Positions 13,601 to 21,857 of a stretch of 21,857 bases of DNA are shown here, one piece after another. The position numbers were made by a program, and so were the translations under genes. The stretch is from a virus. Position 1 is the first letter of the stretch, and each line of letters opens with the position of its first letter. The stretch lies in IMG/VR virus record IMGVR_UViG_3300022925_000205, positions 1 to 21,857 of that record. One strand, written 5' to 3'. Under the pieces are notes generated by a model. That model saw only the letters and a list, made by a program, of their open reading frames with translations. It had not been told where the DNA came from and did no database searches.

Positions 13601-14367
13601 CCCTCATAAGCAATAGCATCTGCTTCTGAGCGAGCAGCAGAAGACTCAAACATATCTAGTTGTGCTTGCAAGTATTCATCGCTGTCATTGCCAAATCTAC
13701 GCTCTGCTCTTGGCACACTAATCTGTTCTGTTGTAACGCCCTCTAATCTATCTAGGCGCTTAATCATATCAAATTCTTCTTGAATACCCTGCTTTGTCTT
13801 TGCATAAGCCTTAGCGTTTACACCACCAAAGCCAGCTCCAAAGCCAGCACCAAACATGCCAGCAGATAATACATTTATTGCGCCCTCTTCGGCTGTCTGC
13901 AAAGGATCAGACTGCCTAGTTAGCTCTAAGCCTAGTTCTAATGCAGCAGTACCAGCGCCAACGCGCAGAGCAGAACGACCTACTCCAACAGCAGGGCCAC
14001 CAAAAGGAAGAGCAACGAGATTAATAGGATCAAATAAACCAGCACCAAGTTGAGAAAGAATAGATGAGTTTTGAAGAACCTGTCGCCTAGATATTGAGTC
14101 TTCTATATCTTGCTTTAGTTTTGCCATGTGCTGTGGACTAACAGCGTGATTAAGATCAGTTGCAAATAATTCATAACCTTCTAAGTCTTGTCGCCAGTCA
14201 TATCCCTTTTGAGGATTGTAACGAAAGGAATTAGTAAGAGTATTATATAAAGGAGCATAACTGTAACCAAGAGAGGCACCAAGCGTATCAAGAAATGATG
14301 GATCTGGCTGTTCAACTACACCTTGCGCAAAATACCCTGCACGAAAGCTATTTGGATCTACTACCAT
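10633..14367 (-). CDS. Large internal virion protein (T7 gp16 position) with HEXXH motif
   Basis: The 1244-aa protein occupies the place of T7 gp16, the ejected core protein, between the 1095-aa protein and the tail fibre. The ATG directly follows the upstream stop, with GAGGA in the last codons of that gene. It has a Gly-rich hydrophobic stretch at about 166-185 (LSAGMFGAGFGAGFGGV) and a long coiled coil at about 455-525 (RIENFEAKIEDLNARLARAE and following). A predicted metallopeptidase-like segment has TIFADIDYI upstream and M970-L-H972-E973-I-A-H976-T, an HEXXH zinc motif, in its context. I see no lytic transglycosylase motif of the T7 gp16 kind. It probably helps form the ejection channel; the peptidase-like part could process proteins or act on cell wall or host targets (inference). 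Confidence 0.72.
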   Translation of the reverse strand: MVVDPNSFRAGYFAQGVVEQPDPSFLDTLGASLGYSYAPLYNTLTNSFRYNPQKGYDWRQDLEGYELFATDLNHAVSPQHMAKLKQDIEDSISRRQVLQNSSILSQLGAGLFDPINLVALPFGGPAVGVGRSALRVGAGTAALELGLELTRQSDPLQTAEEGAINVLSAGMFGAGFGAGFGGVNAKAYAKTKQGIQEEFDMIKRLDRLEGVTTEQISVPRAERRFGNDSDEYLQAQLDMFESSAARSEADAIAYEGRSEAAQFEARAQEQRAYAQQFKNEQGIRELEARNIDLTDPYRIMNTLYTDSFLYKAVTTPVKRLLQSKYPSAIKEATVRSFGDSGITLALNSVGLASPQSVAQRAAVSNGKWVRAHDEMIKLWTAETGAANISRLDINVTDIVRRASRSENTYRKWLTTVSEKRIKNIEDLTDNERKAIGVINKYFKDAGERLEDVGLIGTAKGVSRRIENFEAKIEDLNARLARAERKKTTRSQLEANRIKGELDRIGGKLAVERQTLQGLEEVKINPANEDVFFPRFWSQSAIKKNRNEFSQILYNWYKQNPFIYEFDPKTSTYVKTELSSEPSKIQERVDLTIDRILGEQDPTNVDNIGFGVGRSKHFRHRELDIPNKLVTDFMVTDPLAVMKTYATRIEPRYEYAKAFGQDVDGVLFDLESEMIAKGFSEKDINKMRRDYLHMYERTAGAVIRNPDSLSQKAAFILREAASFSYMGSAGLAALPDFGRIVMEHDAENVIKGIQAIMDKNTVNLTANEIRYAGEAIDILRGSAHMRLMEDLSNNVDASDFLSNARNAFYIMNGLAPMTTIAKQLAGIVDAHTIIDYSIRYTELTPQELTWLSRYGIGAEDAKQIANAPWRKTDNGLYMANTDEWVDNLSFPQTDARIVTINEDGTPVGKTRGDRYIPAYYDKKKKTIFADIDYIEGPMYQDKAWTKPRVKGVNPLPEDAFPTPKAFSNFIMLHEIAHTNFLQKAGESKAQYENRINKIAMEQHKAQSIINEETVLKFRTALNSGVLNTIMSATPADKPIITDGVVYIPAHIGRSFGFKEDPKFKGYTRIENGFVGLPFQFYSYMLANVNKTIGALAQGQIKNRMLGITASMGLAYMSLSIRTPDFAWEEMGWRDRFARSFDMSGVMALYSDILYTSLHTSLALGGPNITNGLISPKFPQEPNAIDALTGLAGAGPSWAADTISGMYQFANGEYGEGGKQVVRNLPFARMWFLKDDINQITRAWAQ

Positions 14368-17300
14368 TTAATCCTCGACGCCATTAATAATACTAATCAT
14401 TGATTTTAGGTCTACTTCAAGCTGTCTAGCCAAGGGATTTTTGTCTCGTTTTATTATTGATAGCATACTGCTTAAAGCTATTAATGATTGATTAAATGGA
14501 ACTTCACCAATCCTGCTGTAAGACCTAAGCATTGCTGGCTTAACTGAACTAAGAGATTTGTATTTATCAACATCAACAATAGTTTTTAATTCATCTATTG
14601 CCTCTTGCTGGGTAAACTTTTTCTGAGCAATCTGAGCTTTATACTCTACTCCAAATCCCAATCTTTCTTGGACGGCTCGACCAAGTTTAGTTCTTTCTGC
14701 TATAACTGACGCCTTGCTAGGTTGAGCGGCTTCTTCTGTAGCAATATCTACTTGCTCTTGTTCAGCAGCTTTCATTCTTTTTTCTTTAGCAGCAGCAAAC
14801 AAAGGTTCATTTGTAGAAAAGAATGCAGGAACAATAACAGCTTCTTCTGTATCAGGCTCAAGCTGCATAGAAACTTCTTGCAAGTCTCGCCCACCAGTTT
14901 CATTCTCAATTACAACTCCATAAGTCATGCCGCTATCTTCATCATTGTACCCAACAGGCGTTAGCTTAAACTCAACAGAGTTCCAATCTATATCTTTATT
15001 GGGAGAGTTTTGCGCTAAGGAAGAGCGAATATAGTCCATAAATGCTTGCTCATTGCCTTTGGCTGTAACAGACAACGGGTACAGCGTTTGACTAGAGCCA
15101 GACAAAGTAATGATTCGATCATCCTCAACAAAGTTCTTATCTATATCAGACTGAAGAGCAGATATTAAATCATCAGTAGACTCAGGTTTAATTTCACCAG
15201 CGTTCTTAAAGTAATGCATTCTTGTTTTAGCAAGCAATCTACCTAATAAGTTTGAATTAAAACTAGTTTCTAGAAAATTCTTAACAACAAATTCTCTAGC
15301 GTCCTTTACACCTTCACCCTTAAAGTAATCATCCATCTTTTCTTTAAGTGCAGGATTACTCATAGTCATTTTTAGTTTTTGCATGTGAAGCACTAAAGCG
15401 GAAGGATCATTATTTATTTGAGCAAACGCAACAGCTTCATCCATTAATACTCTTTGATCTTTAGATAGAGAGTTTGCTCCTCCAGATTGTACTGGCACCC
15501 CTTGATCTGTCTGATACTCAGAAGATTTTGCGTAAGTCATTATAATTCTTTTGACTTCATCTTCCTGAGAAATGTTTCCGTTAAGAAATGCATCAATAGT
15601 ATCTACTTGAGCTTGAGGCCAGATAGAATGAGATGTTTGAGAAACCATTGCGGTTAATTGAGCATACTCAGGATCATTATACTTTGGGTTACGAAAAAAG
15701 TCGTCAGGTATTCTCAGAAGCTTTTGAAAAAGAATACGATCATCTTCAGTTGTTTCTCCAAGAGTGCCATCAAAAGCATCTCGCAGAAGCTTATCGTCAG
15801 AAGCAATCTTTACATTAAGCTTGTAACGTCGTTTTGCTCCTTCGCTATATCTGTCTACAGATGCACTATATGAAGACGGATCATCAAAAGACTGTCTGGC
15901 CTTATCTATTATAGATTTTCTTTGAGGACTAACAAGATTGTTAGGGTCAACTCCATCCCTAGCATAAAGCGCAGCAGCTTCTATTGCTTTAGGATTAGTC
16001 ATGCCACTAAACGCAAATCGAACAAAAGCTTCTGAAGTTTTATTTGCTAAAGCGCTTTGAAACTTTTCTTTATCACCATCTTGAAGTTCAGTTTTATTTA
16101 GTTCGTCTATTGAATTCCCTCTAATTATCTCAATTTCCTCAACACTTTCTGCTGAGAATAAATTAGGAAATGTTCTTCCCTTAAGGTAATCGTCATAATA
16201 AAGAGCATTATCTGTTTTTCTTTGAAATTCTGAAAAACGAGTTTCATCTCTTACACCTTCTGCATATGATATAGCTTCAGTTAAGAATTGAGGATTTTGA
16301 CTATTTCTTGCCATATCAGTTAAAATAACTGCTAAAGGCTGTGAGGCTTCATTAACTTTGTTTAAATTATCGTCAGTTGGATTTCTTAAATAATTTTGAA
16401 TATTAACAACATCTTCTACTGAAGTCGCTTCAGCAAGCAGGTTATTAATTACTCCATCTTTAACAATATTTAATCTTCTAAAAGATCCAGCTGTAGCGGC
16501 TTCTATTTGTCCTTGAGATGCGCCTGAATCTATTAAGTTAATTTGCGTCTGCAAATCTGTCATATAGTTAGAAACCGCATCTGATGCTGTTCCAGCAACA
16601 TCTGAATTAGCGCCAGTAATTATATTAAAGTAGTCACTATTAGCTTTAGATTTATTATCTGAATCATCTGCAATACGTTTACGTGTTGCTATTTCAGCAG
16701 TAAGTCTAGTTTGATTTAAACCATCTTCTAGAAGCTCAGTAGCAAAAGCAGAGAATGATTCTGTAAAAGTTGCACCCTCAGCACTAAGAGATTTAAATGT
16801 ATTCTCAAAGCCTTTGCCCTTAAGACCTGATAGATCACCGCTATCTATAGCATTTAAAGCAGCTTCAAGATCAAAGCGTGAGCTACCATTCTTTATTGCT
16901 TGTCTTAACTCGTATCTAAACTGCCCTCTAACCTTTGCAAGCTGTCTATTCTTAGCGTTGCCAATAGTTGCATTTGAAAGAATAGTGCCAGCAGCAACAT
17001 TATCCGCATCCATCTTTTGAGCAGATTCTATTAAATTATCACCAGTAGTATTATCACCAGCAGCAAATGCATCTTCAATATTAAGAGAAGCTTCAGAGTT
17101 GTTGAACTCATAAAGAATTTCATCATTACGTTCTTGTCTAGCAATAGCTTGAGATTGAAGCGCTCTATATTTTTGAGATTGAATGGCATTACCAATTCTT
17201 AGAATCTCGTTTTTAAATACAGTAGACTCTTCTACATTTGACATCTCAGCAATGTAATCAGACATAGCTGTATTAAATGCTTCTGGGCTTTTTCTATTCT

Positions 17301-17655
17301 CAAGAGCAAGTTCTTTAGATTTGTCCTCAATTTCTGTTGCAATCTCTTGCTCAAAACGAGAAAGCAAAACACTTTGATAAGCTTTTAAAGCATAACGACC
17401 CATTCCTTTTGGCCCATTATATGCTGCTGGCCTTCCAGTTTCCGGATCAAGTGCTGTTATTTCAGAAGCCTCTAAGGCTTGAGCCGAATCAATACCAGCT
17501 TGCTTTGCATCTTCAACAGATCTACGAAACAAGTATTGCTGCGCTTGATTGGCACTTCTTGCAACTTGCTCACCTATAATCTGACCAGCCGAAGATGATC
17601 TGGCTACACCAATAGGCCCAATTTTAAATTGTCTAGCTTCTCTAATAACAGCCAT
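14368..17655 (-). CDS. Internal virion protein (T7 gp15 position), 1095 aa
   Basis: The protein follows the gp14-like gene and precedes the gp16-like gene, and its length suits a T7-type internal core protein. It is predicted to be mostly helical, rich in Ala, Glu, Asp, Asn and Ser, without membrane segments or cysteine clusters. The N-terminus (KIGPIGVARSSSAGQIIGEQ) followed by ARSANQAQQYLFRRSVEDAK is typical of such core proteins in podoviruses. The start at 17655 has AGGAT in front. No enzymatic motif is seen. It is expected to be stored in the capsid around the portal and ejected into the cell with the gp14- and gp16-like proteins. The function rests on gene order rather than sequence signature. 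Confidence 0.7.
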   Translation of the reverse strand: MAVIREARQFKIGPIGVARSSSAGQIIGEQVARSANQAQQYLFRRSVEDAKQAGIDSAQALEASEITALDPETGRPAAYNGPKGMGRYALKAYQSVLLSRFEQEIATEIEDKSKELALENRKSPEAFNTAMSDYIAEMSNVEESTVFKNEILRIGNAIQSQKYRALQSQAIARQERNDEILYEFNNSEASLNIEDAFAAGDNTTGDNLIESAQKMDADNVAAGTILSNATIGNAKNRQLAKVRGQFRYELRQAIKNGSSRFDLEAALNAIDSGDLSGLKGKGFENTFKSLSAEGATFTESFSAFATELLEDGLNQTRLTAEIATRKRIADDSDNKSKANSDYFNIITGANSDVAGTASDAVSNYMTDLQTQINLIDSGASQGQIEAATAGSFRRLNIVKDGVINNLLAEATSVEDVVNIQNYLRNPTDDNLNKVNEASQPLAVILTDMARNSQNPQFLTEAISYAEGVRDETRFSEFQRKTDNALYYDDYLKGRTFPNLFSAESVEEIEIIRGNSIDELNKTELQDGDKEKFQSALANKTSEAFVRFAFSGMTNPKAIEAAALYARDGVDPNNLVSPQRKSIIDKARQSFDDPSSYSASVDRYSEGAKRRYKLNVKIASDDKLLRDAFDGTLGETTEDDRILFQKLLRIPDDFFRNPKYNDPEYAQLTAMVSQTSHSIWPQAQVDTIDAFLNGNISQEDEVKRIIMTYAKSSEYQTDQGVPVQSGGANSLSKDQRVLMDEAVAFAQINNDPSALVLHMQKLKMTMSNPALKEKMDDYFKGEGVKDAREFVVKNFLETSFNSNLLGRLLAKTRMHYFKNAGEIKPESTDDLISALQSDIDKNFVEDDRIITLSGSSQTLYPLSVTAKGNEQAFMDYIRSSLAQNSPNKDIDWNSVEFKLTPVGYNDEDSGMTYGVVIENETGGRDLQEVSMQLEPDTEEAVIVPAFFSTNEPLFAAAKEKRMKAAEQEQVDIATEEAAQPSKASVIAERTKLGRAVQERLGFGVEYKAQIAQKKFTQQEAIDELKTIVDVDKYKSLSSVKPAMLRSYSRIGEVPFNQSLIALSSMLSIIKRDKNPLARQLEVDLKSMISIINGVED

Positions 17656-17664
17656 GTTTTTATC

Positions 17665-18111
17665 CTATGCTGTAGTATCTTTATAGTCAGCAGTTGCTTG
17701 AGCTATTGTAGTAAATGCAGAAATAGTTGCAGACTGTCTTCTGGCTCTACCTTCTATTCTTGTAGTAGTCGCTTGTTGTTGCAATTTCATTTGCTCAAAA
17801 AAACCCATTAAATCAGATCTCTGTGTATCTTGAAGGGCAACTTCTTTTTGTCGATTTAAAAAAGCAGATACTGATTTATCAGATTGAACATCTCTACCCA
17901 TTGCAGAAAATGCAGCTATATTTGCTTTTGCATTATATCTATATTGCTCAAGTCTATCGTTATGACGTTGTAAAGTTTCAACTTTAGCTAATTCTTTTTG
18001 AGTTTCTATATTAAAAGCATCAAGCCTTGCTGACTGTTCGGCAGCTTGACCCGCTGCAATCTGACCTACTGCTGACAATCCAGCTGCACCCGCTGCAAGT
18101 ATTTGCCACAT
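17665..18111 (-). CDS. Internal virion protein (T7 gp14-like), 148 aa
   Basis: The N-terminus WQILAAGAAGLSAVGQIAAG is a Gly/Ala-rich, membrane-active-looking segment. It is followed by long helices with Gln, Arg and Ala (EQSARLDAFNIETQKELAKV, FLNRQKEVALQDTQRSDLMG). This is the layout of T7 gp14-type internal proteins, which go into the outer membrane on infection and start the ejection channel. Size and order agree: after the tail tube B gene and before the large core proteins. The start overlaps the tail tube B stop as TAATG; the Shine-Dalgarno is weak, so translational coupling is likely. Confidence 0.72.
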   Translation of the reverse strand: MWQILAAGAAGLSAVGQIAAGQAAEQSARLDAFNIETQKELAKVETLQRHNDRLEQYRYNAKANIAAFSAMGRDVQSDKSVSAFLNRQKEVALQDTQRSDLMGFFEQMKLQQQATTTRIEGRARRQSATISAFTTIAQATADYKDTTA

Positions 18112-20429
18112 TAAACTACTAGCTCCGCTACTAATCCATTAACCTGTAATGGCAATGGATGATCTTGTTCTATTGTTATTTGTGCTGTTCGATTATATCC
18201 CAACAGGCGAAACTCTTTCTTGCCGCTAAATGCTGACGTAGTAACCAATGGTCTTGAATTAACCTTAGCTGATCTAGTGTTTTTAAAATCAACTACAATG
18301 TTAGTTAGCCCTCTAATCTCACCAGTCGCAGGGCCATTGCCCATCGAGGCATCAATCGGATTGGTAATAATCTTAGAGGTAAATGCAGACCCAATGTAAG
18401 CTGTAGTATAGTTAAACGCTGAGTAAGCAGACAAATCAATTACATTCCCAGATATAGTAAACGTACCTAAATGAGAAAGCTGTGTATCGTCAGCATCCTT
18501 AGCCAACACAGTTACTGTATCTCCATTGCCCCAAGGTTGATTCGCTACAGAACTTACATCAATCTGATTGCTGGTAATAGAAAACTCTCTCCAGCCATCT
18601 AAGCCAATTTCAAAGTCTGTCGTGTTTTCAAAGCTACCATAATAATAATACCCATCAGAATCTTTGATCGTAGCATAGATAACATTACCAAGTGCAGTCA
18701 CAGCATCAAACGATCCAAAGTCGCTAGAGATCTTTGTCCAAGAGGCTCTCTTCTCAGCCCTGTTTGAGTTAAACAAAGCTATCGTTCCGTCAGCCATAAC
18801 AAAGGCAGCATAGCTTTCAGATGTATCAAAGCTTGAGTTCGATACCGCCATATCTATTGGGCTATTGATTAAATGGTTAGCAATTGTTGAGATAGCAGTA
18901 GAAGTATAAGCGCTCTCATTATCAGTAAACAAATATTCCCTAACCGTCCTACCACCACGTTCTACAAACAAAGTCGCACCGTCTATCGGAGTGGGAGTCA
19001 CAAACTCACACCCGTATGGTGTCTGCTTTCGTATCTGTAGATTAGTTGGAGTAAGCGGTTGGTTTTGAAATGTAGGTATGTAAAGCTCCGCTGAGCCAGT
19101 AAAGATCTGCAAGTCACGGTTAGAAACCAAATACCTAATTGGATTTATTTCTCCAAGCGCAGCAGTAACTTGTATTGCATCATCATCAGCTGCATCTCCA
19201 ACATCAAAGTTAAAGAAGCTTCCAATCTTACTAAAGTAAATAGAATCTGGTTCTGTTAATGTGCCAGCAAATACTAATCTATTCTGATGAAAAGTAACTG
19301 CCGCTGGATAGCCACGAACAGCAGACCAAGACTGTTCGTCAAAGTTAGGACTAGGTGCATGAGAAGAAATCTGTACGCTACCACCACCATCTTCTGAAAG
19401 ATTTGCATTAGCACCAGCAGTAAAGCTATAGGTGTTTTCATCTATAATATCAGAATCAATTGTTCTTGATCCATTTATTTGAGTAGCATTTATACCGCCA
19501 ACAGCTACTGCATTAGAAATAACAATGGCCTCACCGCCCTGAAAGCCGTGATTAATATGCGTAACTTCAACAGTTGCGCTGCCATCAGTAGTTCTCAATG
19601 GGTTTGCTACACTAAGCCTTACATCTAAAGTTTCATGCACATTGCCAGTGGCTTGCGTAGAAGACTGAACGCTAGTGATTGTTATTTCATCTCCATGGTA
19701 TCTTATAATTGTACCAACGTGTTTTGAGTCTAAATAATCACCACCTGTTTGTGAGCCTGTGGTATCAAAGTAAGCAGCGCTTGTTGTAAGCGTAATTCCA
19801 TTGCCGCTAGTAGCGCTAGGATCAAGCGTAACACCGCTATCTTGAAACGTAGAGTAAGGCTGAAAAGTAACTTTGTTATCTGCTCTTTGACTAAACGAAA
19901 ACACACTAACCTCAAAGTCAAACTGTCCACTTTGAGTAGTGCTTGCCTTTCTTGTTAGGATTCTAGGCGCAAACTTATTATGGCAAATAATAACAATATC
20001 GCCATATCTGGTAATGTTATACTCATGCAAATCATCTTCATCAAACGGAAGCGCATCTCCATCAACATCTTGAGTAAGTATCTGAGCACCAAGTGTGTTT
20101 GTAGTAAAGGGAAAAGCTATATAGCCATGCCCAATACCAATAACATATCTATTAGTATCATCGCTTAAACTATTAGAAACTGTAACAGGCTCACCAGTTA
20201 CCCAAGAAAAAAGCCTAATCTTTTTATCAATTGCAGCGCCAGTAACAAAGTTTGCTCTTTTCCCATACTTAAAGCCGTGCCTTCTCTTAACGCCGCCCTC
20301 AGGAAGAACAATCATATTCTGTAAGCTTTGAGCAGACGCAGAATAAACAGCAGAATCAGTCCTCATTAAAAGAGAATCACTGATTTCACCATACTGAAAG
20401 CTGTTAATGGGTACTCTGACTTTCTGCAT
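18111..20429 (-). CDS. Tail tubular protein B / tail nozzle (T7 gp12-like)
   Basis: The 772-aa protein starts QKVRVPINSFQYGEISDSLL and reaches ALQNM-type text at SAQSLQNMIVLPEGGVKRRHG followed by FKYGKRANF. The L-P-E-G-G-V-x-R-R-x-G-F/T motif near residue 40 is characteristic of podovirus tail nozzle proteins. The body is beta-rich, in keeping with the propeller-like nozzle. RQTPYGCEFVTPTPIDGATL followed by FVERGGRTVREY in the middle is also a usual feature. Six copies would form the distal tail tube, attached below tail tube A and next to the fibres. It overlaps the neighbouring genes by TAATG on both sides. Confidence 0.85.
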   Translation of the reverse strand: MQKVRVPINSFQYGEISDSLLMRTDSAVYSASAQSLQNMIVLPEGGVKRRHGFKYGKRANFVTGAAIDKKIRLFSWVTGEPVTVSNSLSDDTNRYVIGIGHGYIAFPFTTNTLGAQILTQDVDGDALPFDEDDLHEYNITRYGDIVIICHNKFAPRILTRKASTTQSGQFDFEVSVFSFSQRADNKVTFQPYSTFQDSGVTLDPSATSGNGITLTTSAAYFDTTGSQTGGDYLDSKHVGTIIRYHGDEITITSVQSSTQATGNVHETLDVRLSVANPLRTTDGSATVEVTHINHGFQGGEAIVISNAVAVGGINATQINGSRTIDSDIIDENTYSFTAGANANLSEDGGGSVQISSHAPSPNFDEQSWSAVRGYPAAVTFHQNRLVFAGTLTEPDSIYFSKIGSFFNFDVGDAADDDAIQVTAALGEINPIRYLVSNRDLQIFTGSAELYIPTFQNQPLTPTNLQIRKQTPYGCEFVTPTPIDGATLFVERGGRTVREYLFTDNESAYTSTAISTIANHLINSPIDMAVSNSSFDTSESYAAFVMADGTIALFNSNRAEKRASWTKISSDFGSFDAVTALGNVIYATIKDSDGYYYYGSFENTTDFEIGLDGWREFSITSNQIDVSSVANQPWGNGDTVTVLAKDADDTQLSHLGTFTISGNVIDLSAYSAFNYTTAYIGSAFTSKIITNPIDASMGNGPATGEIRGLTNIVVDFKNTRSAKVNSRPLVTTSAFSGKKEFRLLGYNRTAQITIEQDHPLPLQVNGLVAELVV

Positions 20430-21013
20430 TAACTTCGCCTTTCAGCAATAAACCTCGATGTGTTTAGCTTTTTAGTTGTTTGCTGTTGTGAATCCAGCCT
20501 TCTAGCTCTCATCATATGGAACTGCGCTCGCTCATCCATCATCTGAGCAAGCTGTGAATCCCTAGCAACAGAAACAGCAAGTATCCCAGCCATCATATAT
20601 TCTACAGCAATAGTAAAGAACGGAGGCCAGTCAGCTTCACTAGCCCTAAATGTATGATCGCAGATTAAAGTGTCTGTGGCGACTGCATCGCAGTAAGCCA
20701 TGTCAGCATAAATATCGTACTTAATTGGATACTCATTAACAGTTATAGCGTGAACCATTAATGATGTGGACGGTATTTGATAAGCTGCATCCCAGCGTCC
20801 ATCAGGAACAGCAGCAAGTCGCACCAGTGTGCTTTGAGTAGTCGCAAAACCCCAGCGCATACTGGTGAGCGCAGCAGTAGCTGTATCTTCATACATAGCA
20901 TCTACGACAGCAGACTCAGCAGTGCCATCCGTAAATGATTGAATCTCGTTGCCCCCCATAAGAACAGAAGCACGAGAACATACTTTAATAGAAGTGTTAG
21001 CTACATCAGGCAT
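20429..21013 (-). CDS. Tail tubular protein A (T7 gp11-like)
   Basis: The 194-aa product has the usual start of tail tube A proteins, with IKVCSRASVLMGGNEIQSFT after a short leader, followed by a helix (AESAVVDAMYEDTATAAL) and R-W-x-F-A-T. Later parts (FTIAVEYMMAGILAVSVARD, then AQFHMMRARRLDSQQQ) are the conserved C-terminal helices. Length agrees with the family. It forms the adaptor between portal and nozzle. No Shine-Dalgarno is visible between the start at 21013 and the hairpin at 21020-21039, so initiation may depend on translation from the capsid gene. Its stop overlaps the tail tube B start as TAATG. Confidence 0.85.
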   Translation of the reverse strand: MPDVANTSIKVCSRASVLMGGNEIQSFTDGTAESAVVDAMYEDTATAALTSMRWGFATTQSTLVRLAAVPDGRWDAAYQIPSTSLMVHAITVNEYPIKYDIYADMAYCDAVATDTLICDHTFRASEADWPPFFTIAVEYMMAGILAVSVARDSQLAQMMDERAQFHMMRARRLDSQQQTTKKLNTSRFIAERRS

Positions 21014-21019
21014 AGTAGT

Positions 21020-21039
21020 ATGGGGGCCGAAGCCCCCAT
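21020..21039 (-). other. C(UUCG)G hairpin between capsid and tail tube genes
   Basis: On the minus strand ATGGGGGC pairs with GCCCCCAT around TTCG, an extra-stable tetraloop. It sits 4 bases after the capsid stop and 6 bases before the tail tube A start. There is no T-run after it. Position matches the T7 terminator behind gene 10, so a partial terminator or an mRNA-end-protecting stem is possible. Confidence 0.7.
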
Positions 21040-21043
21040 CCCC

Positions 21044-21853
21044 TTAGTTGTTATCAAGAACTTCAAAGACACCATCGTCATCAATAACAACAGCACCCAT
21101 AGACATCATTGATGTTGCCAAGTGTGAAACCTTTTGCGGTACATAGTTTACTTCAGTTTGAACATCAGCATTAATGCCAAGCCCAACAGCAGAAGTATGG
21201 TACGCAAAGTTTTTCCCACCAGCTACAGCAGATGTAGAGAAGATCTTAAAGCCTAAGAACTCTTTCATTGTCATCCCACCTGCGAATGGCAGGTTTTGTG
21301 GGCCAACATAATCAGAGCTTGCAAACTCATTAATAGCAAACAAATCAGCAAAACCAGCAGGAGACATTGCTAAGTAGCGCTGTCCGTCTTCTGGAATGTC
21401 TTCTGCACCAAATGTTGAGAACAGGGTCAACAAGTCAGCTTTTTCAAGAGCAGAACCAGTGTCATGGATTTGAGTAGAGTTAGCACCCGCGTCCATTGCT
21501 GTAATCAAGATTTCATCAGTCTTGCGACCAAGAGCAGCAGCAGCAGATTGCGCTACAGCTTGACGCTCATTAATGTTAATCTTCAACTCGTCCAGCTTGT
21601 CAATGTACTCTGGTGCATAGAAGTCAGCCATAGTGGCCTCGACATTTGTATGCACAAGTTCCATTGCAGTTACATCGCCGTTACGCGCTTTAGTGTTTGC
21701 AGCGCCTTTTCCAATTACTTGGAATCGAGCAACCGAGCCAGACACATTGCTTGAGCGAACAGTATTCCGTAGTTTGGAACCCATACGCTGATAAGCCATG
21801 TGAACTTCTGTCTCGAACTGCTTGATAAAGGCTTGGTCAATAGTATTAGCCAT
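21044..21853 (-). CDS. Major capsid protein (HK97-fold type)
   Basis: The 269-aa protein has KQFETEVHMAYQRMGSKLRN at the N-terminus followed by TVRSSNVSGSVARFQVIGKG. Next comes AANTKARNGDVTAMELVHTN, then ADFYAPEYIDKLDELKININ and ALGRKTDEILITAMDAG. This order is that of small major capsid proteins of marine podoviruses that I know (the family beginning with Y-Q-R-x-G-S-K-L-R-N-T-V-R and including D-K-L-D-E-L-K). It forms the icosahedral shell. It is complete; the start is at 21853, four bases from the window edge, so its Shine-Dalgarno is not visible. It precedes the tail tube genes as in T7. HK97 fold is inferred from the family. Confidence 0.85.
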   Translation of the reverse strand: MANTIDQAFIKQFETEVHMAYQRMGSKLRNTVRSSNVSGSVARFQVIGKGAANTKARNGDVTAMELVHTNVEATMADFYAPEYIDKLDELKININERQAVAQSAAAALGRKTDEILITAMDAGANSTQIHDTGSALEKADLLTLFSTFGAEDIPEDGQRYLAMSPAGFADLFAINEFASSDYVGPQNLPFAGGMTMKEFLGFKIFSTSAVAGGKNFAYHTSAVGLGINADVQTEVNYVPQKVSHLATSMMSMGAVVIDDDGVFEVLDNN

Positions 21854-21857
21854 TTTT

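Noticed and set aside
1-21857. CRISPR arrays, insertion sequences, tRNA genes, attachment sites
   Set aside because: No regularly spaced repeats, transposase text, cloverleaf or integrase-linked repeat was seen in either strand.

Overview
The window looks like part of a tailed-phage genome with a T7-type (podovirus) virion, AT-rich and tightly packed, most like the marine podoviruses known from environmental genomes. This rests on the order major capsid, tail tube A, tail tube B, three internal virion proteins, and a tail fibre with a T7 gp17-like N-terminus, all on the minus strand. No integrase, terminase, portal, RNA polymerase, DNA polymerase or tRNA is visible, so lifestyle and exact group cannot be fixed. 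The host is not shown; a marine alphaproteobacterium is a guess.

Layout: positions 1-3823 are a plus-strand module of small regulatory and DNA-recombination genes. These are a truncated Cro/CI-type HTH protein, a zinc-ribbon protein, a PD-(D/E)XK nuclease, a small winged-HTH protein, an unknown protein, a YqaJ/lambda-exonuclease-like nuclease, a GIY-YIG nuclease, a Rad52/ERF-like annealing protein, a protein with an SSB-like acidic tail, a strong intrinsic terminator, and three more small genes. Exonuclease, annealing protein and SSB-like protein together form a Red-type recombination set.

Positions 3824-3934 are a convergent junction. It holds a plus-strand terminator, a minus-strand hairpin terminator, and what I read as a decayed second copy of the 3' end of the endolysin gene. 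The plus-strand terminator hairpin lies inside that remnant.

Positions 3935-21853 are the minus-strand late module. In transcription order it runs: capsid, a very stable UUCG hairpin, tail tube A, tail tube B, internal proteins of 148, 1095 and 1244 aa (the last with an HEXXH metallopeptidase-like motif), a hairpin leader, a 1475-aa tail fibre ending in an S74 self-cleaving chaperone, two small conserved-looking proteins, and a lysis-type cassette of four small membrane proteins plus an M15-type peptidoglycan peptidase. Most small genes overlap by ATGA or TAATG, which suggests translational coupling. No gene-free stretch longer than 300 bases exists.
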